A DNA stretch of 64,000 bases, taken from NCBI RefSeq assembly GCF_000344135.1, contig NZ_BAOP01000026.1, forward strand, positions 1 to 64,000. Reading direction: 5' to 3'. How positions within the stretch are numbered: position 1 is the first letter of the stretch; each line of letters begins with the position of its first letter. Position numbers and translations under genes: made by a program. Shown piece by piece: positions 8,703-17,285 of the stretch. The stretch is from Gordonia malaquae NBRC 108250. GTDB lineage: Bacteria; Actinomycetota; Actinomycetes; Mycobacteriales; Mycobacteriaceae. A model generated the notes under the pieces. It saw only the letters and a program-made list of their open reading frames with translations. It did not search any database and was not told the DNA's origin.

Positions 8703-9926
8703 ATGTCCCTGACACTCCCCAATGCGATCGACGCCTCCGCAGGCGCTCGCGACGACAACGCCTTCTTCGAGATCGTCTGGCACGACACCGAGAGTGACGC
8801 CACCGGCTATGTGGTCATCGACCAGCTGGTGCGCGGTGTCTCCTCCGGCGGTCTGCGCATGCGCGCCGGCTGCACCCTCGACGAGGTGCGCGGCCTGGCT
8901 CGCGGCATGACCCTCAAGGAGGGCGTCCACTACGAGCCCGGAGCCCGCTACGTTCCGCTCGGCGGCGCCAAAGGCGGAATCGACTTCGATCCGTACAGCC
9001 CCGAGGCGGACGGCGTCCTCCGCCGCTTCCTGCAGGCCACTGCACCGATCATCGACACCCGGTGGACCATGGGCGAAGACTTCGGCGTCCAGCAGACCAC
9101 CATCGACCGCCTCCTCCCCGAGGTGGGACTTCGCAGCTCGATTCAGGCCGCCGAGCGGGTCGTCGGCGATCCCGAAGCCGCGCGCGGCCGCATGGCCACG
9201 GCGTTCAACAGCGTCGTCGACGGCGTGAGCCTCGACGAGTTGGTCGGCGGCTACGGCGTGGCCAAAGCCGCCCTCGCCGCGATGGCCCGTCGCGACATGG
9301 CGCCCGCCGACACCACCGCGGTGATCCAGGGCTTCGGCTCGATGGGCGGCGCGACGGCTCGTTACCTCGCCGAGGTCGGCGTCCGTGTCGTGGGCATCGT
9401 CGACGTCGAAGGCGTGGTCTACAACGAAGCCGGCCTCGACGTGGAAGAACTGCTCCTCACACGCAGCGCCAAGGGCAACGTCGACCGCACCAAGCTCCGC
9501 GACGGCGACCGCTGCCTGGACTCGTCGGAGTGGCTCTCGATCGACGCCGACGTGCTCGTCCCCGCCGCCATCTCGTACTGCATCAACGACGGCAACCAGG
9601 ATCAGATCCGCGCCCGCCTCGTGGTCGAAGCGGCGAACATGCCGGTCACTCCGGAAGCCGAGGAACTCCTCCGAGCGCGCGGCGTCGAGGTCTCGCCCGA
9701 CTTCGTCGCCAACTCGGCGACCAACGCCTGGTGGTGGTGGGTCTTCTTCGGCGACGTCGACGGCACTCCCGAGCAGTCGTTCGTCAAGATCAACAGCCGC
9801 ATCACCGCGCTGAGCGACGAGATGTTCGACATCGCCGACACCGAGGGAGTCTCCCTCCGCGCCGCCGCGTTCGAGATGGCCTCGCGCAAGCTGTCGGCGA
9901 TCTCCGACGAGTTCCCGATCTACTGA
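8703..9926 (+). CDS. Glu/Leu/Phe/Val dehydrogenase family protein
   Basis: A 407-residue NAD(P)-dependent amino-acid dehydrogenase that interconverts an L-amino acid and its 2-oxo acid plus ammonia. The catalytic-lysine motif appears as 'PLGGAKGGIDFDP' (residues about 81-93), the conserved Asp region as 'MGEDFGVQ', the Rossmann loop as 'GFGSMGGATARYLAE' near residue 208, and 'VEAANMPVTPEAEELL' as the family C-terminal signature. ATG at 8703 has AGGAG at 8692-8696. It is followed after 43 bp by the ThDP decarboxylase-like gene in the same operon. The neighbouring enzymes suggest a catabolic rather than glutamate-assimilating role, but the amino-acid specificity cannot be read here. Confidence 0.88.
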   Translation: MSLTLPNAIDASAGARDDNAFFEIVWHDTESDATGYVVIDQLVRGVSSGGLRMRAGCTLDEVRGLARGMTLKEGVHYEPGARYVPLGGAKGGIDFDPYSPEADGVLRRFLQATAPIIDTRWTMGEDFGVQQTTIDRLLPEVGLRSSIQAAERVVGDPEAARGRMATAFNSVVDGVSLDELVGGYGVAKAALAAMARRDMAPADTTAVIQGFGSMGGATARYLAEVGVRVVGIVDVEGVVYNEAGLDVEELLLTRSAKGNVDRTKLRDGDRCLDSSEWLSIDADVLVPAAISYCINDGNQDQIRARLVVEAANMPVTPEAEELLRARGVEVSPDFVANSATNAWWWWVFFGDVDGTPEQSFVKINSRITALSDEMFDIADTEGVSLRAAAFEMASRKLSAISDEFPIY

Positions 9927-9969
9927 GCCGGCTCCCCGGTCTCCGACTTCACAGAGAGTTCAGATATCC

Positions 9970-11568
9970 ATGTCAGCTAGTGTTCTCCGCTCGGGAGGCG
10001 GCGCCGTCGTCGACGCGCTGGTCGCTCACGGTGTCGACACCGTCTTCGGCATCCCCGGCACGCACAACCTCGCGATCTACGCTGCGCTCGAGGCGTCGTC
10101 GATCAAGCACGTCACTCCCCGCCACGAGCAGGGAGCCGGTTACGCGGCCGACGGCTATGCACGACTGTCCGGCCGACCGGGCGTAGTCGTGACGACCACC
10201 GGCCCGGCGATCCTCAACGCGTCGGCTGCTGCGGCGCAGGCGTACTCGGACTCGGTCCCGGTCCTGTTCATCGCGCCCGGCATGCCGTCGGATCATCCGA
10301 GCGGATACAACGGCCTGCTGCACGAGGTGCGCAGCCAGATCGACGCGATGTCGGCAGTCGTCGCACACGCGCAGCGCGTGACCAGCGTCGCGGAGATCCC
10401 GCACGCCGTCGCGCAGTGCTTCGCCGCGATGACCACCGGGCGTCCGCGTCCGGCATACCTGGAGATCCCGCTCGACCTGCTCGAAGCGCAGGCAGAGGTC
10501 GTGGCGGAGGCTCCGGTCGTCGTGCCGTCGATCGTCCCGGCGGAGTCGGTCGTCGCCGCTGCAGCCGAGGTGATCGCGTCCGCGCAGCGCCCGTTGATCG
10601 TTGCGGGCGGCGGCGCGAGCCGTGCTACCGCGGAAGTGTTGGCCTTCGCCGAGAAGCTCGACGCGCCGGTCGTCACGACGGCCAACGGCAAGGCGGTCGT
10701 CCGTGAGGACCACCCGCTGGCACTGGGCGCGGGTGTGCCGCTCGAGGTGACTCTCGATCTGGTCCGCGACTGCGACGTCGTCGTCGCCGTCGGCACCGAA
10801 CTGGCGCCGGCCGACTGGTGGTGGGGCCCGATGCCTGCGACCCGTCTGGTTCGCATCGACATCGATCCGCTTGCGGTCGCGACCAACGCGATCCCCGAGG
10901 TGGCAGTGGTCGGCGACGCCGCGGCGGTCCTCGCCGATCTCACCGAGCGGCTCGCCCCGGTGACCGGCAGGGCTGACAGCGGCGCCGACCGCGCGGCCGC
11001 GTGGCGTCCCAGGCTCATCGAGGACGCACGCACCATCGGTGCGGCGTACGTCGGACTCGCCGAGTCGCTCGCGGAGGTCCTCGACGACGACGCCGTGATC
11101 GTCGCCGATCAGACGATGTCGTGCTACTACGGCCTGATGGGCAACTTGCCGCGCTACGCGCCGCGGTCGTTCATGTACCCGTCGGGTCTCGGCACCCTCG
11201 GGTACTCGCTTCCCGCGGGCATCGGTGCGATGGTGTCGACGCCCGGTCGACAGGTGGTCGCGGTGATCGGCGACGGCGGCGTGATGTTCTCGCTGCCCGA
11301 GCTCGCAACCGCGGCCCAGGCGGGAATCGCCCTGCCCGTGGTGGTCGTCGACAACGGCGGATATGGAGAGATCCGCAACGAGATGGTGGACCGGGACGAG
11401 ACGCCGATCGCGGTGGACCTTCCGACGCCGGACTTCGCCGGTGTCGCTCGGGCCCTGGGCTGTCACGGTGTCGACGCCGCGTCGTACGCGGAGGTCGGCC
11501 CGGCCGTCCGCGCCGCCTTCGCCGCCGACCGCCCGACGCTGATCTACGTGCGCGAGCCCGCCATCTGA
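9970..11568 (+). CDS. Thiamine-diphosphate enzyme, 2-oxo-acid decarboxylase-like (AruI / acetolactate-synthase-like)
   Basis: A 532-residue, three-domain ThDP enzyme. The N-terminal PYR domain has the catalytic glutamate in 'HVTPRHEQGAGYAADGYAR' (residues about 45-63). A central nucleotide-fold domain and a C-terminal PP domain with the ThDP/Mg motif 'GDGGVMFSLPELATAAQAG' follow. The 'TPRHEQGAGxxADGYAR' form is what I recall for AruI, the 5-guanidino-2-oxopentanoate decarboxylase of arginine transaminase pathways, but acetolactate-synthase-like and benzoylformate-decarboxylase-like enzymes share it. Sitting behind an amino-acid dehydrogenase, it most plausibly converts a 2-oxo acid to an aldehyde. 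Followed by a strong hairpin terminator. Confidence 0.83.
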   Translation: MSASVLRSGGGAVVDALVAHGVDTVFGIPGTHNLAIYAALEASSIKHVTPRHEQGAGYAADGYARLSGRPGVVVTTTGPAILNASAAAAQAYSDSVPVLFIAPGMPSDHPSGYNGLLHEVRSQIDAMSAVVAHAQRVTSVAEIPHAVAQCFAAMTTGRPRPAYLEIPLDLLEAQAEVVAEAPVVVPSIVPAESVVAAAAEVIASAQRPLIVAGGGASRATAEVLAFAEKLDAPVVTTANGKAVVREDHPLALGAGVPLEVTLDLVRDCDVVVAVGTELAPADWWWGPMPATRLVRIDIDPLAVATNAIPEVAVVGDAAAVLADLTERLAPVTGRADSGADRAAAWRPRLIEDARTIGAAYVGLAESLAEVLDDDAVIVADQTMSCYYGLMGNLPRYAPRSFMYPSGLGTLGYSLPAGIGAMVSTPGRQVVAVIGDGGVMFSLPELATAAQAGIALPVVVVDNGGYGEIRNEMVDRDETPIAVDLPTPDFAGVARALGCHGVDAASYAEVGPAVRAAFAADRPTLIYVREPAI

Positions 11569-11582
11569 TCGGCTCGACAACA

Positions 11583-11612
11583 GGCCCGGAACCTCGTGGG
11601 AGGTTCCGGGCC
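11583..11612 (+). terminator. Rho-independent-type terminator of the decarboxylase operon
   Basis: GGCCCGGAACCTC and GAGGTTCCGGGCC form a perfect 13-bp stem with a GTGG loop, followed by TTTC. It starts 15 bp after the stop codon of the ThDP enzyme. Confidence 0.85.
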
Positions 11613-11631
11613 TTTCGTGTACCCGGCGGCA

Positions 11632-11750
11632 CGCTTCGACTCACTCCGTTCGCTCAACGAGCAGTGGGCGGAGTCTCGCGGGCGCGCTTCGACTCACTGA
11701 ATGAGGCGGGGTGTTTCCCTGCTCCTTGAGCGAACGGAGTGAGTCGAAAG
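11632..11750. repeat. REP-like repeat cluster
   Basis: Three repeat units: 11632-11664, a partial unit at 11685-11700, and an inverted copy at 11719-11750. The shared core is CTTCGACTCACTCCGTTCGC then TCAACGAGCAG, or the reverse complement. The cluster lies between two near-identical terminators. Confidence 0.75.
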
Positions 11751-11806
11751 GTCGCTCGCCGCTGATCTGCTCCCGGGAGCCGTCGGTCTGGTCGGCTCAA
11801 AACCTC

Positions 11807-11841
11807 AAGGCCCGGAACCTCGTCATGAGGTTCCGGGCCTT
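11807..11841. terminator. Second copy of the same terminator hairpin
   Basis: AAGGCCCGGAACCTC and GAGGTTCCGGGCCTT form a 15-bp stem with loop GTCAT. The stem is the same sequence as the hairpin at 11583-11612. It is positioned to terminate the minus-strand transporter gene ending at 11861 as well as plus-strand read-through. Confidence 0.8.
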
Positions 11842-11860
11842 TCGCGTGAGGACGTGCAGG

Positions 11861-13339
11861 TCACACGTCGGCAGTGGAGGTCCGGACCGCGGGCGAGTAG
11901 AGCCCGAGCCCGGCCGGGATCACCACCGCGCGCGTCAGGACGTAGTGCGTCAGCCCTGCGACGATGAATGACGGTACAGACGCCGTCGTGTACTTGAAGA
12001 TGCTCGCCGGCTCGTACGTGATCGGGTTGAGGAGCATGCAGTACACCAGAACGCCGAGTCCGACCGATGCGAAGGCGCAGATGTTCACGCCGCGCCAATA
12101 GCCGTATCCCGAGTCCCGCGTGTCAGCGTAGAGCTGGCGGACATCCAGGCGACCCCGCCGCAGGACGAAGTAGTCGACGATCTGGACCCCGCACAGCGGC
12201 GCGAGGAACAGTGCGCCCCACGACAGGAACTGGCTGTAGTTGTCGTAGACCGCCTGGGGGAAGAAGACGAGGATCACGGCTGGGCCGAGGATCACGGTGA
12301 TGAGCACTGGCCAGGAGATACCGCGCAGGAGTCGGCCTCCGCCGCCGCGGAGGGCGACCATCGAGGCGTAACCCTGGGACAGGATGGCGGTGATGTTCGC
12401 GAGCGCGACGACGAAGAGCGCAAGCACGCCGAATGTGCTGCCGATGAGAGGGATCATCCACTCCGTCGGGTCTTCCAACTTGAGGGTCAGTGCTGCGAAG
12501 ACGCCGACCACCGCCGAGACGACGGACGCGCCGAAGATGCCGAGGAAGTTCGGCCAGAAGGCAGACCGAGACGTCCTTGTGAGACGTGCGAGATTGCCCA
12601 TGTTCGGCCACCATGCGAACCCTCCAGCGATGTTGATCTCGATGGCCAGCATGAAACTGACGTGTGAGTCCTCCGCCGGTTCGAGCGGTGCGAGGGACGC
12701 GATGTGGTCCCAGGTGTCGCGGCGCAGCACCATGATGAGGATCGCGATGATGATCAGGATGAGCAGCGGTGCGATCACCTGACAGACGCGTTCGACCGAG
12801 ACCGGGCCCCGCGACAGGATGAGCCACGAGACCACGACGGCGCCGACCGCGATGATCGACAGCGCCGTGCTCGAATCTGACAGTTGCCACCCGAACATGT
12901 GACTGAGTGCGTTGACCATTCCGTGGCCGAGCATGATGGCGAGGACGGCGGACCACGCGGCTGCGAGCAGAGTGGACATGAAGACCATGACCACTCGGGC
13001 GCCGACGCTGCCGAAAACACTGCGCAGCCCGATGAATTGCTCCACCCCGTACTTGGCCGAGGGCAGGCACGGTGCCAACGCTACGAAGAAGACGGCGATT
13101 CCGTAACCGATCGCGATCGTCGCAATGGCCTGCTTCGCGCCGACGTAGTAGGCGACCGCCGCGCCCTGCAGGAACGCCCAGGTTGCGACGGCGAGGCCGA
13201 TGTTCACGACTGAGTAGTCCCAGAATCCCCAGATGCGCTCCCGTCGAGTCAACGGCAGCTCGTTCAGAGTCGCGTCGTCGACGTCGGGCCGGTTCTCGGT
13301 GATGACAGTGTCCTCGGTGACGGCTTTTCGAGAGCGCAT
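11861..13339 (-). CDS. NCS1-family (purine/cytosine permease-like) transporter
   Basis: A 492-residue membrane protein with about 12 TM helices and the NCS1/CodB-type layout: an N-terminal cytoplasmic stretch, 'RIWGFWDYSVVNIGLAVATW' opening TM1, the 'GGFAWWPNMGNLARLT' segment (cation/substrate region of Mhp1-like carriers) near residue 255, and 'GVQIVDYFVLRRGRLD' near residue 395. NCS1 carriers take up nucleobases, allantoin, hydantoins or thiamine; in the amine-catabolism context another nitrogenous substrate is possible. ATG at 13339 overlaps the stop of the 54-codon gene upstream (TGATG), so the two are translationally coupled. The promoter lies beyond that small gene and contains an operator at 13516-13533. 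Confidence 0.87.
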   Translation of the reverse strand: MRSRKAVTEDTVITENRPDVDDATLNELPLTRRERIWGFWDYSVVNIGLAVATWAFLQGAAVAYYVGAKQAIATIAIGYGIAVFFVALAPCLPSAKYGVEQFIGLRSVFGSVGARVVMVFMSTLLAAAWSAVLAIMLGHGMVNALSHMFGWQLSDSSTALSIIAVGAVVVSWLILSRGPVSVERVCQVIAPLLILIIIAILIMVLRRDTWDHIASLAPLEPAEDSHVSFMLAIEINIAGGFAWWPNMGNLARLTRTSRSAFWPNFLGIFGASVVSAVVGVFAALTLKLEDPTEWMIPLIGSTFGVLALFVVALANITAILSQGYASMVALRGGGGRLLRGISWPVLITVILGPAVILVFFPQAVYDNYSQFLSWGALFLAPLCGVQIVDYFVLRRGRLDVRQLYADTRDSGYGYWRGVNICAFASVGLGVLVYCMLLNPITYEPASIFKYTTASVPSFIVAGLTHYVLTRAVVIPAGLGLYSPAVRTSTADV

Positions 13340-13503
13340 CAGAGGCACCACCAGAGGAGGAGAAGGGTGCCGGCTGCAAGTCCGACCGCGCACAGCACGA
13401 TGTCGCGCAGCGGAAGGTCGGGGAGGATCATCCCGTTGTCCTCAGGGGACTCCAAGAGTTGGAGGCGGCGCTCGAGCTCGGTGTCGAATGCATCGGTTGA
13501 CAT
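13339..13503 (-). CDS. Small single-pass membrane protein coupled to the NCS1 transporter
   Basis: A 54-residue reading frame. A charged N-terminal half contains 'ELERRLQLLESPED' (residues 9-22, likely amphipathic helix), and the C-terminal third is strongly hydrophobic ('IVLCAVGLAAGTLLLLWW', residues 35-52), consistent with one TM helix. Its TGA overlaps the ATG of the transporter (13339-13341). The arrangement recalls small auxiliary subunits preceding some sodium-solute symporters, though I know of no such partner for NCS1 carriers. Codon use is ordinary for the window. No homologue recognised; a real gene is likely because of the exact coupling. Confidence 0.65.
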   Translation of the reverse strand: MSTDAFDTELERRLQLLESPEDNGMILPDLPLRDIVLCAVGLAAGTLLLLWWCL

Positions 13504-13515
13504 AGACGGCCTTTC

Positions 13516-13533
13516 TGACTGACGAACCAGTTA
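13516..13533. promoter_or_regulatory. 18-bp operator, copy 3 (transporter side)
   Basis: TGACTGACGAACCAGTTA, 12 bp upstream of the small membrane-protein gene start. Its reverse complement matches copy 4 at 15 of 18 positions. Half-sites and spacing match the TGACT-N8-AGTYA family. Confidence 0.68.
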
Positions 13534-13593
13534 AGACACTTTGTGCTTCACCTCACATGCTTGTCAAGACTGGATCCAGGTCACGAATTTGAT

Positions 13594-13611
13594 TGACTGG
13601 TCCGTCAGTTA
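13594..13611. promoter_or_regulatory. 18-bp operator, copy 4 (amine oxidase side)
   Basis: TGACTGGTCCGTCAGTTA, immediately upstream of the amine-oxidase start (13620). Together with copy 3 it brackets the divergent promoter region, so transporter and oxidase are probably co-regulated by one TetR protein. Confidence 0.68.
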
Positions 13612-13619
13612 ATGCGACG

Positions 13620-15017
13620 ATGGGGCCCATGTCATACTCCGAAAGCGTTCACGCAGACGTCGTCGCCAAGGTTGAGGTCGCTATCATCGGCGCAGGTTAC
13701 GCGGGATTGTCGGCCGCGCTGAGTCTCGTCGACGCGGGCATCGAGACGATCGTTCTCGAAGGCTCGGATCGAGTCGGTGGTCGCACGTTGTCCGAGGTTC
13801 GCCCCACCGGAGTAGTCGTTGACCACGGCGGCCAGTGGGTGGGCCCTACACAGACTCGGTTGCTCGCGCTCGCGAATCGATTCGGTGTCGAGACGTTCCC
13901 GACCTACTGGGCCGGTGATCACCTGGAGATATGGGCGGACAGTCGAGTGAATCGCTACCGCGGTGCAGGTCCGGACGAAGGTGACGGGCTGCATGAGTAC
14001 GAGGAGCACATCACAGTGCTCGACGCGCTTGCGTCGACCATCGATCTGCAGAATCCCCCGGCGTCGCCCGGAGCGGATCTGCTCGACGACGAGTCCGTCG
14101 CGTCGTACCTACGCCGCGAGGTGCCGAACGAAGGAGCGCGTCGCCGTTTCGCTCTTGCGGTGGAAGGTGTCTGGGCATGCGAGCCGGGGCATGTCTCGAT
14201 GCTTCACTTCCTCTTCTACATCGCAGCCGCGGGCAGCTTCGACGAACTGATGGAGACCGACGGATGCGCGCAGGACTCCCGGTTCGTCGGTGGCGCTCAG
14301 GCGCCGGCGATCGCCGCGGCAGCGTACCTCGGTGATCGGGTCCGTCTCGGTCACCGAGCGGATCGAGTGGTCGTTCACGATGACGGTGTGCTCATCGAGA
14401 CGACTGGAGGCGTCGTGCGGGCCGACCGGCTGATCGTCACTCTGCCTCCGCAGGCTGCAGGAGCGCTCCGGTTCGACCCGCCGCTGCCGCCGGCGAAGGC
14501 GAGGTTCGTCGATCGGAGTGTGATGGGTGACGTCGCGAAGGTCCACGTGACGTACCCGGAGCCGTTCTGGCGTGCGGAGGGACTCAGCGGTCAGGCGACA
14601 ATCTATGACGAGCGGGAGACCGGCGTCGTCTTCGACAACTCCCCCAATGATGCGAGCTCGGGTGTGCTCGTCGCGTTCGTTTACGGTCGTCGCGTGGACC
14701 CGTGGGCGACGCTCGACGCCGACGCGCGACGGGCGTCGATTCTGGCCACGCTCACCGAACTGTTCGGCGCACGCGCGCAGGAACCGATCGACTACGTCGA
14801 AAAGATCTGGTCGATCGATCCGTGGATCCGCGGCGCGTACGCGGCCAACCCGACACCGGGCGCGTGGACAGCGTACGGAGAGAAGGGATGGCGACGTCCC
14901 ACCGGTCGCATCCACTGGGCGGGGTCGGAGACGTCGAGTGTCTGGAACGGATACATCGATGGAGCGATCGCGTCTGGGCAGCGAGCTGCGCAGGAGATCC
15001 TCGACCGCCGCGCGTAG
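13620..15017 (+). CDS. Flavin monoamine oxidase family protein (putrescine-oxidase-like)
   Basis: A 465-residue FAD amine oxidase. It starts with the Rossmann motif 'VAIIGAGYAGLSAALSLVDA', followed by 'DRVGGRT' and 'GGQWVGPTQTRLLALANRFG', the MAO-family substrate/FAD segment. The C-terminus has 'IHWAGSETSSVWNGYIDGAI', which closes the FAD site; no Cys is present at the covalent flavinylation position, so FAD is probably bound non-covalently as in putrescine oxidases. Expected reaction: primary amine plus O2 to aldehyde, ammonia and peroxide. Starts at 13620 or 13629 (both ATG) are possible. An aldehyde dehydrogenase is encoded nearby (17286-18722). A REP cluster follows directly. Confidence 0.88.
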   Translation: MGPMSYSESVHADVVAKVEVAIIGAGYAGLSAALSLVDAGIETIVLEGSDRVGGRTLSEVRPTGVVVDHGGQWVGPTQTRLLALANRFGVETFPTYWAGDHLEIWADSRVNRYRGAGPDEGDGLHEYEEHITVLDALASTIDLQNPPASPGADLLDDESVASYLRREVPNEGARRRFALAVEGVWACEPGHVSMLHFLFYIAAAGSFDELMETDGCAQDSRFVGGAQAPAIAAAAYLGDRVRLGHRADRVVVHDDGVLIETTGGVVRADRLIVTLPPQAAGALRFDPPLPPAKARFVDRSVMGDVAKVHVTYPEPFWRAEGLSGQATIYDERETGVVFDNSPNDASSGVLVAFVYGRRVDPWATLDADARRASILATLTELFGARAQEPIDYVEKIWSIDPWIRGAYAANPTPGAWTAYGEKGWRRPTGRIHWAGSETSSVWNGYIDGAIASGQRAAQEILDRRA

Positions 15018-15362
15018 GCGGCACGCTTCGACTCACTTCGTTCGCTCAACGAGCAGTAATGGAGCTCCGTTCGCTCAATGGGCAGAAGGAGCTCCGTTCG
15101 CAAAGCCGGCAGGAGCCCTGCTTGTTGCGCGAACGGAGGCGTTCCCCTGCTCCTTGAGCGAACGGAGGTGTTCCCCCTGCTCCTTGAGCGAACGGAGTGA
15201 GTCGAAAGGTCGTTCGCTGCTGGTCGTCTGATGTGGGTCGGTGTTGTATTCGGCGGCACGCTTCGACTCACTTCGTTCGCTCAACGAGCAGTGGGGCGGC
15301 ACGCTTCGACTCACTCCGTTTCGCTCAACGAGCAGGGGGCGGAGCCGGTGAGTCGAAAGGTC
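15018..15362. repeat. REP-like repeat array filling the intergenic region
   Basis: The whole gap between the amine oxidase and the TetR gene is made of repeat units and fragments. Full units lie at 15024-15056, 15177-15208 (inverted), 15259-15291 and 15302-15335; partial cores (GAGCGAACGGAGG, GGAGCTCCGTTCGC) lie between them. Opposed units could form long hairpins. I see no gene in it. Confidence 0.8.
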
Positions 15363-15372
15363 CTTCGCCTGA

Positions 15373-15966
15373 CTACAAAGTGATCGCGTCGAGGTAGGAG
15401 TCGATGCGCGCGATCATCCGGTCGAGAGGCATCTCGGGGGAGTGCATGAGGTTCTGGATGCTCATGCCGTCGATCATCGACACGAGAACGTCGGCGAACA
15501 CGTCGGCGTCGCCCTCGATGATCTGACCGCGCTCCTGGCCGTGGACGACGAGGTCGCGCACGAGATCGCGCCACTGTCCGTACAGTCGGGCGTTGATCTC
15601 CTGAAGAGTCTCATCCCGCATGCCCTCGGCCCACAGCTCGGCCCACACGCGCCATGCACGGATCGACGCTTCGGTCACGGGCAGATTGCTGTGGGCCAGT
15701 GCCCGCAGGGTTGCCAGGGAGTCGGTCTGATCGCCTGCGAGCATCGCACGACGTCCTTCGATGGACCGCTCGTAGTTCAGCTCGAACGCAGCGTTGATCA
15801 CGTCGCGTTTCGTGTCGAAGTAGTAGTGCACGGTGCCGGACGACACGCCGGCCCTCTTGGCGACGTCGGAGAGACGCAACGACTGCATTCCGCGGTCGGC
15901 GATCACTTCGCACGCCGCGGACAGGATCTGCTCGCGGCGCTCGGCCTCCACACTGGGACGTGCCAC
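15373..15966 (-). CDS. TetR family transcriptional regulator (BetI-like C-terminal domain)
   Basis: A 197-residue regulator with N-terminal HTH 'QILSAACEVIADRGMQSLRL' and 'VAKRAGVSSGTVHYYF' (residues about 13-50), and a helical effector domain like BetI-type TetR proteins ('RVWAELWAEGMRDETLQ'). GTG at 15966 is preceded by GAGGAGT at 15974-15980. It sits between the amine-oxidase gene and the acyl-CoA dehydrogenase/ALDH/CoA-ligase operon, making it a candidate regulator of the operators at 13516, 13594 and 20836. No such operator is visible in its own promoter, so it may not autoregulate. Confidence 0.86.
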   Translation of the reverse strand: MARPSVEAERREQILSAACEVIADRGMQSLRLSDVAKRAGVSSGTVHYYFDTKRDVINAAFELNYERSIEGRRAMLAGDQTDSLATLRALAHSNLPVTEASIRAWRVWAELWAEGMRDETLQEINARLYGQWRDLVRDLVVHGQERGQIIEGDADVFADVLVSMIDGMSIQNLMHSPEMPLDRMIARIDSYLDAITL

Positions 15967-16039
15967 TGGTTACTCCTCAATCGAGCCGTCGTCGATGAAT
16001 CCGACCCTACCCAAGATGATCGGTGCGCCGATCAAGAAA

Positions 16040-16079
16040 AAGAACCGCGGCGCCGCCGGACGGCGACACCGCGGTTCTT
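16040..16079 (-). terminator. Terminator of the acyl-CoA synthetase/ALDH/acyl-CoA dehydrogenase operon
   Basis: On the minus strand AAGAACCGCGG pairs with CCGCGGTTCTT (11-bp stem, with GC-rich inner pairing), followed by TTTTTCTTGAT, a proper U-rich tail. It begins 12 bp after the acyl-CoA dehydrogenase stop. Confidence 0.88.
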
Positions 16080-16091
16080 CGTGCCGTGTGA

Positions 16092-17252
16092 TCAGTCGAG
16101 GTTGCGCGAGATGACGAGCTTCATGATGTCCGAGGTGCCTTCTTCGATCTCCTCGAGCTTCACGTCGCGCATCCACTGCTCGACGGGGAACTCGCGGGAG
16201 TAGCCCCAGCCGCCGAGCGTCTGGACGGCCGCGTGGGTGACGAACATGGCGGTCTCGGACGCCTGCAGCTTGCACATCGCGGCGAGACCGGTGGCGCGCT
16301 GGCCGCTGTCGATCACGCGGGCGGCGTGGTGGACCAGCAGACGGGCCGACTCGATGCGGGTCGCCATCTCGGCGAGACGGAACGCGACGGCCTGGTGCTC
16401 GATGATCGGGACACCGAACTGCTTGCGCTCGCGGGCGTAGTTCAGGGCGTACTCGTACGCTGCGCGTGCGGCGCCGACGGCGGCGGCGCCGAGGACCACG
16501 CGCGAGATGTCGAAGGTGCCCATGAGGCCGTAGAAGCCCTGGCCCTCTTCACCGAGACGATCCTCGTCGGGCACGAACATGTCGTCGAAGAACACCTCGC
16601 GGCAGACGATGGCGCGCTGGCCCATCTTCTTCATTGGCTCGCCGAACGAGACGCCGGGGGTGTCCTTCTTGAACATGAAGGCGGTGACGCCGGCCGACCG
16701 CTTGGTCTTGTCGGTCTTGGCGAAGACGACGTACTGCTCAGCGGCGCCCGCGTTGGAGATCCACGCCTTCTGGCCGTTGATCTTGTATCCGCCGTCGACC
16801 TTGGTGGCGGTGGTGATGATCGACGCCGCATCCGAACCCGAACCGGGCTCGGTGGTGGCCAGCGAGGTCATGATCGCGTCGGGGCCGGTGGTCGGCGGCA
16901 GCCACTTGCGCTTCTGCTCCTCGGTGCCGAGCACCATGAGCGGGTCGGAGAAGAATCCGTTCGAGCAGACGAGGTTGCCGATGCCGGGATCGCCCCAGCA
17001 CAGCTCCTCCTGGACGAGGCACTGGGTGAAGACGTCGGTCATGCCGCCGCCGCCGTACTCGGTGGGGATCATGAAGTCGGCGATGCCGACCTGCGCGGCC
17101 TTGCGGAAGATGTCGACCGGGGTCACGGTGTCGGCCTCGTCGACCTCACGGCCGCGCGGGCGGATCTCCTTCTCCGCGAAATCGTGGCAGAGCTCGATGA
17201 TCTGCTTCTGCTCGTCGGTCAACGGGAATGCGGGGATGTTCACGGTGCTCAT
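16092..17252 (-). CDS. Acyl-CoA dehydrogenase
   Basis: A 386-residue FAD enzyme that introduces a trans-2,3 double bond into an acyl-CoA, passing electrons to ETF. N-terminal helical domain 'LTDEQKQIIELCHDFAEKEI', the middle beta-domain signature 'ATTEPGSGSDAASI' near residue 133 and 'INGQKAWISNA', and the C-terminal domain with 'RKQFGVPIIEHQAVAFRLAE', 'QTLGGWGYSREFPVEQWMRD' and 'EEIEEGTSDIMKL'. The Glu before Gly-Thr (about residue 371) is at the usual catalytic-base position. It is the last gene of a three-gene operon, 33 bp after the aldehyde dehydrogenase, suggesting it acts on the CoA ester made by the first gene's product. Chain-length specificity is unknown. Confidence 0.93.
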   Translation of the reverse strand: MSTVNIPAFPLTDEQKQIIELCHDFAEKEIRPRGREVDEADTVTPVDIFRKAAQVGIADFMIPTEYGGGGMTDVFTQCLVQEELCWGDPGIGNLVCSNGFFSDPLMVLGTEEQKRKWLPPTTGPDAIMTSLATTEPGSGSDAASIITTATKVDGGYKINGQKAWISNAGAAEQYVVFAKTDKTKRSAGVTAFMFKKDTPGVSFGEPMKKMGQRAIVCREVFFDDMFVPDEDRLGEEGQGFYGLMGTFDISRVVLGAAAVGAARAAYEYALNYARERKQFGVPIIEHQAVAFRLAEMATRIESARLLVHHAARVIDSGQRATGLAAMCKLQASETAMFVTHAAVQTLGGWGYSREFPVEQWMRDVKLEEIEEGTSDIMKLVISRNLD

Positions 17253-17285
17253 GGGATGCCTTTCTGGAGGTGGTCGAGGGAGGGG

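Noticed and set aside
15018..15362. Possible CRISPR array
   Set aside because: Repeat units differ, alternate in orientation and lack regular unique spacers; they are palindromic REP-like elements.
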